Below, piece by piece: positions 34,001 to 43,800 of a DNA stretch of 64,000 bases. Location of the stretch: NCBI GenBank assembly GCA_037447605.1, contig CM074804.1, positions 3,957,541-4,021,540 on the forward strand, given 5' to 3'. Numbering within the stretch: the stretch's first letter is position 1; every line of letters starts with the position of its first letter. Origin of the DNA: Zygnema circumcarinatum (taxonomy: Eukaryota > Streptophyta > Zygnematophyceae > Zygnematales > Zygnemataceae). Both the position numbers and the translations under genes were made by a program. Below the pieces are notes generated by a model. It made no database searches. It was not told where the DNA came from and saw only the letters and a list, made by a program, of their open reading frames with translations.

Positions 34001-36557
34001 TCACCTCCCATCACTGAAATAGAGTCAGGGAATGATCGAGGAAAGAAGCGGAAAAAAGGAGCAAGGGATGGAAATGTGCAAGTGGGAGGAACAGAAGGGG
34101 ATCAGGAGAACAGCTCATCAAGGAAGGAGGGTAGCAGGAGGAAGAAGCAACAGAGGAGTAATGGAGGGTTGGCAAGGGGTGATACAGATGATGTAGTCGA
34201 TGTTATATCAGCCGAAGGTGCATCCCGTTATGTAGAAATGCTTTTGATGGAGACGAGCACCAGAACGGCGATGCTGGAGAAAAATGCAGAATGTGAGAAG
34301 CTGCTTAAGCTGCTTAGGACAGCAGTGATGAATGTGTTTGTTAGGATGCAGGGGGACGTTTCAAAAATCCTACACAGGCCGCAGGCTGAAGGGAAATCCG
34401 AAAGAGGAGTTGATGTCAAGGAAGTGGGAGGTGGCGGATTAATGCTTCCTGCCTCTCCTGTTTTGGCTTACGTTAAGCTGGCAATGCATTTAGCCATCCA
34501 GCAGCGGGAAAACGCGGAGACTGAAAGAGAAGGAAATGGGGAGAATGGTAGGGGAAATTCGAACGAATTTGGGGTTGAATGGAAGCCCGTGGAAGTGGTA
34601 AGGACGCATTTCTATGCCACGTCATCTGGGTCCTCCAATCTAACGAGCTTACTGAAGCGAGAAGAAGGGAGGATAGAGGGAGGAGGGGACAGGCGAGAGG
34701 GAAGTGGAGAAGGAAGGAAAAGATGTGAGAGCGGGAAAAGAGGGGGGGAGGCAGGTTCAAACCTCCGTTTGCAAATATAGCATTTGCTGCAACATCATAA
34801 GCAACGTCTGATTACCTTTAAAAGACCTAAAATCGTGCGATCTTTTCGGTGTTGTTTACAGGACGAATTTGAGGAATCTTTGGAGGAGGTCGTGTATTGG
34901 GCCCAAACTGCCCTTCGAACGATTCTTCTCAATCCGATCGTCCCCCAGAATGTTGAGAGCCCGCAGTCATCAGATTCACCTCGACGAGAGCCCCCATGCA
35001 GAAGGCCGACCAGAAATTCATCCCGGAGTCGAGGGACTGATCAATTTCAGAGTCCGACGCCAGAAACTGATAATAGCGAATCAAGAGGTAAAACAACATA
35101 ATGTTCTATGGTGGACCTGCTAGAAGCAAAAGAAACATTTCAGGTTTTCAGGCTTTTGAGTTGTTTTAATTTTCTGGGTTTCTTTTAGTCAGTTACGTCA
35201 GGTAACTGTGTTTCTGCAGTGCTTGGGACTCAGGGTCATTAAAGGTCCTTAGAGCTGGCTTACATTGTGTTGCCATTTTTCAACTACCTCCTTTGTGCTT
35301 ACAGGAAACGGAAAGTTGTTAGAGGAGAGAGTTCGTTTGCGTCGTCAGTGGGAGACTGCGGTGATTTTTGCGGGAACCTTGTCTGTAGTAACAGACGCTG
35401 TCACTATGGGGTTAAAAAAGAAGAAGGCAAGCATTCTTGAATTTGCTCAACAATTGATTAAATGGTTCGGCAGTCTACCCATCACTGTTTTTGCGGAGAC
35501 GAAGGGGATTTCAAGCACGAAGAGTGCGAAACGACGGAGTAGTAAAAGATTGGCACTTCGGAAGTCGGGTCAAGTCAGTGAGAGCAGTCATCATCCGTGG
35601 CCAGCTCTGCTTTCTTCTTCCCTATCACATGCAGCCAAGCTGGTACAGATTTCGACCGAACTGGAGCAGCGTAGTTCAACAGTCGGGATTGCGACAGAAA
35701 TCATGAACTTTTTGGCGAATGTGGACTCGAAAAAATGGGATGGTAGTGCGAGGATACTGGCAGTTCTGCGGTTATGGCTACCTTCCTTTCTGCCAGCAGC
35801 TCTGGAAAGCAACTCGGCAGCAGGCAAGACAAATCCTGAAAATTCCATAGCGGAATTTGGATCATATGTGCGAACTCCGGCAAGCGCAGGTCGTGAAGGT
35901 GCAGAAGTCTCAGCTTGTTTAACCGGAGGAATAAGCAAATGGGTGCAGCTCCTTTCTGCCGAAACTATAGCTGCATGCTGTGACGAGGATGGGGAAAGAT
36001 TGGGCGAAGGAGTTGCAAGTCAGGAGTCCCCACTTTCATCACAAGTGGACCCACTTGCACATTCAGAGGATGAAGGGAGTGGGGAGCAGGATGGTCTTAG
36101 ATGCCACAGCAAAGAGGAGAACTTAAACAAGAATGACGTAGTCGCGGGGTTCGGAACAAGCGAGGGGGGAAGGCAGTCTATGCCGGAGAAGTTGAGAGTG
36201 AGGACGCAACATGGAGAGAAAAACAGGCACTCGCATGGCAGAGTGCAGGACACCCCACTTCTGAAGTGTGTTATTGGGAGTGTGATGAACGGGCCTAAGG
36301 AGCTTCAAAGATCTTTTGCATCCTATCTGATCGGTTGTGCATGCGAGGCCGACGAGTCGGGAGATAAAGACACGGCCTTGGGTGCAACCGTCTTGGTTGA
36401 CAGAGTGTTGGGAGTGACAGAGAGTGAAGGAGGTGGGGAAGGGGTGTGCATGGAGTACGAAAGGCTCGTCACACCCAAACAAGCAACCCAAATAAGCGCA
36501 TTGAGGAAACGTTCGAGCGGGCTTTGGAAGGCGAGGCATTCGATGGCTGCCCTTTGA
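31033..36557 (+). CDS. NCAPG2: Condensin II complex non-SMC subunit G2
   Basis: Five exons: 31033-32295, 32397-32864, 33134-34597, 34862-35087, 35305-36557; phases agree and total 1,557 aa (human NCAPG2 is 1,143 aa). The clearest family block is in exon 2: the HEAT-repeat stretch NPHVRQNALLLLSLLFPLHNP, then LLMDPSVNVRILAIKEVCNTMELWWTLLPP, and further on ALKVRVAAARLLSIVREI. Exon 3 continues with LLQCLATDEPAVARLI and a long Glu/Lys-rich low-complexity part typical of algal insertions. Condensin II binds chromatin through its HEAT subunits and compacts chromosomes in early mitosis. The 3' end is uncertain: near 36450-36680 a second frame (NKRIEETFERALEGEAF...) looks equally protein-like, so an unrecognised intron or frameshift could change the last 30 or so residues. 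Confidence 0.88.
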
Positions 36558-37300
36558 ATTTGGTGGTTGATATGCATACATGTAGGGACGGCTACTCTGC
36601 CATACAGGACGGCTACTCTGCCATACAGTACAGAATAACTTCAGTGGTTGATAGTCCGATAGGTGTGTACAAATACTAGGAACCGACTTCTTTAGCTGTA
36701 CAGGGAAAAGCTGATGCTGAGAATATGCATGTGTTCACACACTGCTCGAAGTTGAGTTATTTGAATAAGAAAGGGGTTCGATAAGGAGGCACTAAGGGGG
36801 GTTGCAAGGTCTGACTTGGCTAATCCGAGTACATCTTGACATCAATAACGTGTAAGAGGAAGATTATTACTGTTGGTAATAACTGGATACCTTGAATTAA
36901 ATTGCTCTGTACAAAAGAAAATGATACATATCACCTACACCTGTGTGGGTTTGTAACGGTTATTAAGAAACAGGAAAATGTAAGCTCAATATGTCAAACA
37001 TAAAAACACGTCAAAAAGGAAAAAAATGGTTAAACTGCAAACATTCTGCAATGAAGGAAAGTCTTCCAATCACTTCAGCTTCCTCCGGCTTCACATCCTC
37101 ACCTTCCTTCATCCTCTCTCCAACATATTAAATCATTATTGACAACTCTCTATTCTTAACCCTAAATCCTCATTCTCTCGCCAAGAGATTAACCCTAGAA
37201 TTAACGCACCCCAGCGTTTGGCCCTCCTCTCCGAACCACCAAACTAACCCAAAATCCAAAACCGAAACTAATCCCCGGTTTTTTGAACCACAAAATCGAT
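36558..37300. other. 3' regions of NCAPG2 and leuD (convergent)
   Basis: No gene recognised. A 21-bp unit is duplicated in tandem at 36587-36628 (GACGGCTACTCTGCCATACAG twice). Telomere-box-like words (AACCCTAAATCC, TTAACCCTAGAA) occur at about 37157-37200. Confidence 0.55.
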
Positions 37301-38098
37301 CTATGCAGGAATCATCCCTGAAGCGCGCGCGAAGTTAAAAATGCCTCCAGCATCAATCACAGGCCCTGCCTCTCCGATGGGCTTCAGAGCATACTGCTTC
37401 CCTGACGAGTGATGAATGAGCAGATCATGCTCCATGTCAACTGTCACCACATCTCCAGTCTTAATCACCTCACACAGACGGAGGCCCTCCGTCGCCTGCA
37501 CCGGATACAGCTCACCGGTTGCAACGCAATTACGGAAAAAAATCCGAGCATAGGACTCCGCTACCACTGCCTTACAGCCAGCAGCTCCGAGAGCTACTGG
37601 AGCATGTTCCCTCGAAGAACCGCATCCAAAATTATCCCCCCCTATTATGATAGGAAAAGCAGTCTTCATCTCTCCAGAGGGAATATAGCGAGGGCTATAC
37701 TGGGGTGGAAGGCCAGCCATGGCGTAGCTTCCGAGCTTCTCATACTCTTCAGGGACAGAGGGAACTAGGGTTAAGTATTCTGCGGGAATGATCTGATCCG
37801 TGTCTATGTTGTCGCCTAGAACAAAGCAGGGGCCCTCTACTATGCGGCCAGATGGGGAGGGAGAGGGAGAGGGGGAGGGAGAGGAAGCGGACTGGGCGCG
37901 TGGGGAGAGGCGACGGAGCGGGCAGGCGGGGGTAAGAGGTTGAGAAGAGTGGAGGTGGAAAGTGGAGGAGGAGAAGGAGGAGGATGAGAGGAGCTTTGCG
38001 GAGGTGGGAGTGAGGGGGGCCTCGCGGGCGGCGGATGCGACTGAGAGGTATGACACGGCAGTTGAGTGCTGGCGGGCGAGCATGGCCGGGGCCGCCAT
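37301..38098 (-). CDS. leuD: 3-isopropylmalate dehydratase small subunit (plastid-targeted)
   Basis: A single 265-aa frame without introns. The C-terminal 185 residues are the aconitase-fold small subunit: GDNIDTDQIIPAEYLT, EMKTAFPIIIGGDNFGCGSS, REHAPVALGAAGCKAVVAES, YARIFFRNCVATGELYP, GEAGPVIDAGGIFNFA. With LeuC it isomerises 2-isopropylmalate to 3-isopropylmalate in leucine synthesis. In plants, small-subunit paralogues also serve methionine-chain elongation; that cannot be decided here. The first 75-80 residues are Ser/Ala/Pro/Arg-rich without a strong hydrophobic signal peptide, like a one-step organelle transit peptide. It is the only intronless gene in a very intron-rich window. The region just upstream is GC-rich and contains a short assembly gap. 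Confidence 0.95.
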   Translation of the reverse strand: MAAPAMLARQHSTAVSYLSVASAAREAPLTPTSAKLLSSSSFSSSTFHLHSSQPLTPACPLRRLSPRAQSASSPSPSPSPSPSGRIVEGPCFVLGDNIDTDQIIPAEYLTLVPSVPEEYEKLGSYAMAGLPPQYSPRYIPSGEMKTAFPIIIGGDNFGCGSSREHAPVALGAAGCKAVVAESYARIFFRNCVATGELYPVQATEGLRLCEVIKTGDVVTVDMEHDLLIHHSSGKQYALKPIGEAGPVIDAGGIFNFARASGMIPA

Positions 38099-38220
38099 GG
38101 ATGTGTGTGCGAGCGAGAGAGACAGAGGTGAAGAGAGAGATAGGGACGCAAAGCGCGTCCGTGCTGCGTGCGCCCTTTCTTCCCAGCTCCAGGGCGGAGG
38201 TCGCGGGGGGGGGGGGGGGG

Positions 38221-38230
38221 NNNNNNNNNN
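38221..38230. other. Assembly gap (10 N)
   Basis: Ten N flanked by a G-run and GGGGGC repeats, just upstream of leuD. Probably a short polymorphic or unresolved G-rich tract. Confidence 0.95.
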
Positions 38231-38938
38231 CGGGGGCGGGGGCGGGGGCGGGGACGGCTTCCAATGGAGAGACGCCTTCTTGGAGCTCGCGCGGCGCTTT
38301 CCCGACTCTCCGCACTTGCAGCGGGCGCTCGCGGAGCAGCGGCGGCAGCAACAGGCACGTGCGAAGGAAGGGGCAGGAAAGGAGGGAGGGAGGATCCGAG
38401 GTTGAGAGTTTTAAGGGCAGAGTGATGCAGGGATGCAGGGGGACGTTAAGTGTATCGCAATTAGAGGGTTCAGGGTTTGAAGTTTATTGGTCGACTCTCT
38501 CGTTCGAAGTTTGTTTAGTTTGCTGATGCATAATCGTGAAGGTTACAGGGACGAATGGGAGCTCTTACTAAGTATTTTTTTATCATTGTTTTTTAATACT
38601 TTGAAATTTTTAGACCGTACGCTAAGTTTTTTATGACGAACCTCAGCGTTCTTATGGACAACCTTTTTGCCTTGATAAATTCATCTCGGAGCTCCTGTTA
38701 GACTCGACCATCAAAACTTGGAATTTCAAAAAGTATAATTGCGTTGGGGGAACTCATTCAAAAAAATAATTTTTTGCTGGACCTTTCGTCCTGATTTTAG
38801 CATGCACTTTTTAGCAGGTTGATCTCGTAGATGTTACTTTTTCTTTCTTACGCTAGTGGAGTGTCCAGATTAATCTCCCGGATAGCTTTTTGTACGCTTT
38901 CTGGTTGAATTCAGTGTTTTAAATTATAATCTTCTTGA
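38231..38938. other. Intergenic region upstream of the uvrB remnant
   Basis: GC-rich next to the gap, changing to clearly AT-rich sequence from about 38.55 kb. No gene recognised. The shift in composition may mark the start of the inserted segment that carries the uvrB remnant. Confidence 0.4.
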
Positions 38939-39574
38939 ATGCGCCGCCTTCGATTAGTTTCTTCGAGAGCCACTAGCATGTCCTTACTTCGCACGCGTCA
39001 TTATTTAATAAAAAATTCGCAGAAAATCATTGTAGTGGCCTCTGTAGCGTCTATGTATGGTTGCTTTAATCCGTTAGCTTATCGTCGGGCGACTTTCCTG
39101 CTAAAAACTGGCTCAACTATGGAACAAGAATTTTGCGCTAGAAGATTATTATCCTTAGACTATCAAGAAGAAGATGAAGTATTAAGTGCTGATACTTTTC
39201 AAACGACTAAAAAAAGCCTGAGAATCTTTTTCAGCTGGGAAGAGAACTAAAAATAAATATTACCAATAAACTTAATGGATATAGTGAAATTGATTTTAAC
39301 CGTTAGTTAGTTTTTAAGTCGTCAGATTACGTTTTCGCCCCGTCAAGGGAATTTGGATGGGCAGGATTTTGTTTGGCATTTGCAAAAAGGTATCTTTTAT
39401 TTCTTTAGAATAAGTCATTGGCTACTCGTCATATTAGTCGATAGCAAGCCCCGTGGCGGTCATGTACTTGATCACAAGGAATTGTTAAATCGGCAAGAAG
39501 TACGTTTTGAACTTGAGACAATGTACTGTAGTCACTGCGTGTGTATAGAAGTCTTTCTGAGAACTATTTTCTGA
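38939..39574 (+). pseudogene. uvrB: Decayed bacterial-type uvrB (excinuclease ABC subunit B) fragment
   Basis: Colinear UvrB blocks are present without a continuous frame. Block 1 (38939-39250): RRLRLVSSRATSMSLL resembles the RLRHSAT...SLL stretch, followed by IIVVASVASMYGCFNPLAYR, the family's VIVVASVSCIYGLGSPEEY motif; MEQEFCARRLLSLDYQ (M.I.R..LL..L..LQY) and a shortened LRIFFSWEEN (LRI.FFGDEI). Block 2 (about 39250-39350, other frame, with stops): NKLNGYSEIDFN and DYVFAPSRE, like DPLTGEV and ASHYVTPRE. Block 3 (about 39470-39574, original frame): KELLNRQEVRFELETM and CSHCVCIEVFLRTIF, like the QRLRQRTRYDLEML and CSGIENYSRHLSGR region. It covers the middle of the protein with stops, a frameshift and deletions, so it is not functional. 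UvrB is bacterial, and also occurs in some algae through organelle or lateral transfer. The segment is more AT-rich than its surroundings. Confidence 0.75.
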
Positions 39575-40804
39575 CAGACAGTGAGAGAGAATCATTTTTA
39601 TTTTTGAGTTAGACCGAGAGAGAGTCGCAAGCGAGCGAGAGAGACAGAGGGAGAGAGAAGGGGGGAAGGGAGAAGGGGGAGGGTGGGGGATGGGGAGGAG
39701 GAGTTAATTTTTTTTCAACAAAATATTAAAATTATCACTTTGGAGATGGAGATAGAGAGGGAGAGCGAGAGAGGGGAGTGGGGAGAGGTGGAGGGGAGCG
39801 TCACGCCGATATATTGGAGGGTGCATTCTGCGTGTTTGGCAGCTCACAGACATGTTCATTTTTTTCCCGTAGCTTTCACCTAACAGTCTGCATATTGAGA
39901 CACTCTTTACAAAGTAGGAAGCTTAAAGCAGTTAGTACCAGAAGACTCAATTCTTCGTCCCCCACTCTCTCCCTACTTCTCCTCCTTGTCCCCTCTCCCT
40001 CTGCCTTCCCCTCTCCTCCACACTCCCTACCCTCCTCCTCCCCCTCCCCTTCCTTTTCCCATCTCTATCCCCTTTCTGCCATCCTCTCCTCTCTTGTGCC
40101 TCCCCACATCATTGTCACCCCTCACACTCTTATATGAACAGAAGCTGGTAACGGATGCCAGTTAAGCTGTCAGATTTTTTGAGTCTGTATTGGAGCAAGG
40201 TTGCATTGGGCTTTATCGGATTTGCACTAGTAAAGGATCAGTTTGTGAGGACCAAGCTGAAAATGACGTCATCACCTTAGCAAACTATTAAAACTTGGCT
40301 TAGTTTTTTTGTAGATGGACTAACGTAAGCTGAGTTCCTAGTGTATGGATATTGCTCCTTTTCTCCCATCCCGCCCCCCCTTTTCTTAAAAATAAAAAAA
40401 GAGACCGTTCCTGATAAAGTTTACCATGGATGGCTGATCGGGGCCTCTCAAATATTACCAGCAAACTGAAGTGTCTATACTATATTACACTTGTACCTGT
40501 ACCTTATCTGCTAATGCTAGCAGAACTGACAACACATGGAGAGGATGAGCCAGTGGGAAGAGAGAACGGATGAGTGGTGGGAAAGAATGAATGGGTGGCA
40601 GCTTGGAACTGATTGATTCGTAGGGGCGATATGGTGTCTTCGGTTTGAGAAATTCTCCTTGGACTCAGCATGCTTGAGCTTTGTACTGAATGAAAAAGTC
40701 AATGATTAACTAGGTTGAATGTGATTAACTTTTGACATTTGGATTTTTTTCTATTCCACACGTTGATCACCATTTGAGATGGTCTTTTCCAACCGGGCGT
40801 GCAG
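39575..40804. other. Region upstream of MDN1; first MDN1 exon probably here
   Basis: Contains purine-rich (39590-39790) and pyrimidine-rich (39955-40130) low-complexity DNA. The first recognised MDN1 exon begins at an AG acceptor, so at least one 5' coding exon should lie in or before this stretch. One weak candidate starts at an ATG at 40155 and ends at an AAG|GTTGCA junction, but it cannot be supported. Confidence 0.4.
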
Positions 40805-43800
40805 GATGGAGAAGCAGAAGATCGCTACTGGCTATGTGCACAAGCACTTCTTTTTGACCCCTTTTATACCCTTTCCGCAGCTTCCATTTTCCGACGAGTT
40901 CTCTTCCGTCTTGTGCAGTCGGTAGTAGACAATTTCCTTTCTTCCGGCCCTCCTCTTGGCAGGGCCGGACTCCATTCCGGTGCTGCCATGGCAGTGAAGC
41001 TTCCGGAACCGCCATGGAGCTTAGCGAACCACGAGAGGACAGCTGTCGCCCTCTCGCTGCTTCTTGAGATGTCGCCTCAGCTTCTTGGGTCAGCCCTTGC
41101 TCACTCCAATCCATCCTCCACCTTGTTTCCAGCTTTCGTTATTCCATTGTTGACAGATTATTTGAAGTTGAATACTTCCCTAGCTTGCTATTTGGACTTA
41201 TAGTCGGATAGCGGATTGAAATGGCTTTTGCAACGAGTGGACGAATGACAGGTTAGTTCTAAGGTACTTTTCGATCGCCCCTCCTCCATTCGAACGTTTA
41301 TTCCGAGCAACAAATGGCGCCATTGGAGCCGTTGGAGAGATACAGCTGCCCCTACTATCTATCTGTCAAGCATCACTCCGGTTTCTCCTATTGTTTCCGA
41401 CACAATTCTACGGGCTTTGGAATTGGATACCCTTTTTAGACCTCCTTTTTTGGAGGAAAACGTTGGAACGAAACGATCCGACTGACGCAAAAGGAATAAG
41501 GGAGTTAGATGAGGAGGAGATGGATGTTCGATGGTGTTCATCACAAATAGTGTCAAGAGTGTCGAAGATGAGTGATGCAGCAACAGAAAGGATGTCGTCA
41601 GCTATCGCAACCCTATCTAAAGAGGACGTATTTGGATGCTTGCTCAGGTACAAGTTCAGCGCTCCTTATTTTCTATTCTGCAGTGGTTGTGCTATTCATG
41701 AGGGTGCTGAATGAACTAAGCCAGAGTTATTTTTCAAGGATAATGACTTTCAACAAGCCAATGAAGAAACTTTCTTATAAGGGTTAGCCATTTTTCTTCA
41801 ACTTGATCCGCCTCGCACTTTAGAATTTGTTGATATTTCTAATTTATATATAGGAGGGCGAGACAATGGTCTTTTGCGGGTGATAGAAATGGAAAGTGGT
41901 GAGGAGGATGAAATTTTTGTTTAATAAGGCTCCTGTAATTCAGTGGATAGAATGCTCTTTTCCTAAACAAGTCGTCGGAGGTTCGAATCCTCGCTGAAAC
42001 GACAGCATGATCTCTCAAACTTCACGTTTGCATTTTCCATGCATGCTATCCCAGGACATTGCTTTATCGTTTCTGACTCGATTCTGAAAGCTCTTTCCTT
42101 GCCCACCCTTCTGCGGTTACAGATGGCGTTCTGTATGCCAAGAAGTTGCAGTTGAGAAGGCACGAATGTTCCTAGAACCTTCTAAGACATCAGCAGACGA
42201 GCGCGCTTCTCTACCCTTCTCTGCCAATCAGCAGAACGCAATATGGGAGACTGCCGGCAGGCATAGCCACAGTAACAGCGATTCCTATGTAACTGTTTGT
42301 GGGATTGAACTTCCAGTGCGGGAGAGCTTCCAGACGAGGTAGGCTTGCTTTCTGCGTGATGATCCCTGCTTTTCCGCCCTGTTTCACCCATTTTTTTTTT
42401 TTTTCTTTTAGTTCTTGAGTTATAGTGTCATGTACACTTAGAATGCAGTGTTTGTCCATTGGCGGTTGCATTAGTTTCTGCTTTTCAATTGTGCAGTTCC
42501 AAGCCAAACAGGAGCCCCTCACTGGTATGGACCCCCACAGCGAGGAAGAACATGGAGGCCATGGTATTTGCCATCTGTCAGAGGCGGCCAGTGCTTCTGA
42601 AGGGCCCGCCGGGCGCCGGAAAATCCACTCTTTTGGATGCCCTCGCGCAGATAACAGGAAACGATGGTGAGAAACTCAGAAAAATTTGAAGAATTAAAGA
42701 ATGGTTCTATGTGTGCTCACGTTTGTGGCTTGATATCGTTATGGAGCTCTTGACTTTTAATGTGCGCAAAATTTTGCAGATGCGGTACGCATCCATGTGG
42801 ATGATCAGATGGACAGCAAGACGCTTCTAGGAAGCTATGTGTGCACCGACATTCCTGGAGAATTCCGTTGGCAGGCGGGTGTTCTCACTCAGGTAAGAGG
42901 CACACACACTTGATCTCTCTGTCTCCCAGTGTCTGTATCTGATGCTTCACCCTATGTAACATGAAGTCTGGATGAACTAACACTCCTTCAAGTCGATAAA
43001 GCTCAAAGGTTTAAGTTTGCTTACTCATAATGTTGGCTTTGGGTCGATGGACAGGCTGTCACGAAAGGTGTGTGGGTAGTTTTTGAAGACATCGATCAAG
43101 CACCCTTTGAAATTCTTTCAGCCCTCATTCCGCTGCTGGAGGACCGACGATTGTTCATACCCGGGCGAAAAGAGACGCTTGAAGCTGCACACAATTTTCA
43201 GATTTTTGGAACAGAAACACGCATTTATCAAGGCGGAAATCACGGTTGGTGAACCCTTATCTTTGGGAGAGACGAGGGTCCCACATCATTCTTGAAAAAG
43301 TCACTAGACATTACCCTTTTACCTTTCTGATAGTACTAGATTCTCACTAGTTAGTAACTTTGTACCTTTGTACCTTTCTGACTCTACCGTAGCACATTGA
43401 CACATAATGGGGCTGCACTCGAGGCATGACAGGGAAGGACATTCTGAGCAATTTGTGGACAAGTGTGACCATCAACGGCCCAACAGATAGCGAGCTTTCA
43501 GAGATCTTGGAGGCGTCGGTTCCAAGCTTGCATAATTTGATACCCAAGATGATTGGTGAGTCATGTGCTCTCGTCCCTCTCCCCCCTCTCTCGCTCTGTC
43601 CCCCACACTCCCTCTCTTGAGAGAGAGCCCACGGGCACACGTTGAATCGCAGTTGGTTCGAAGCAAGGTAGGCTACAGTCAATAGCCCAACTTAATACGA
43701 AGGATGGAAGTGGACTTTTTACTTATATTACTCTGCATTTGTGGAGAAAGCAGAGGTCCTTCGGTTAATGGTGAGCTTTACTGGACAAGGAGTTGGGGGG

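Noticed and set aside
40806-40900. ATG at 40806 as the MDN1 start
   Set aside because: It opens a different frame (MEKQKIATG...) without similarity. The frame matching the midasin N-terminal region enters through the AG acceptor at 40804.
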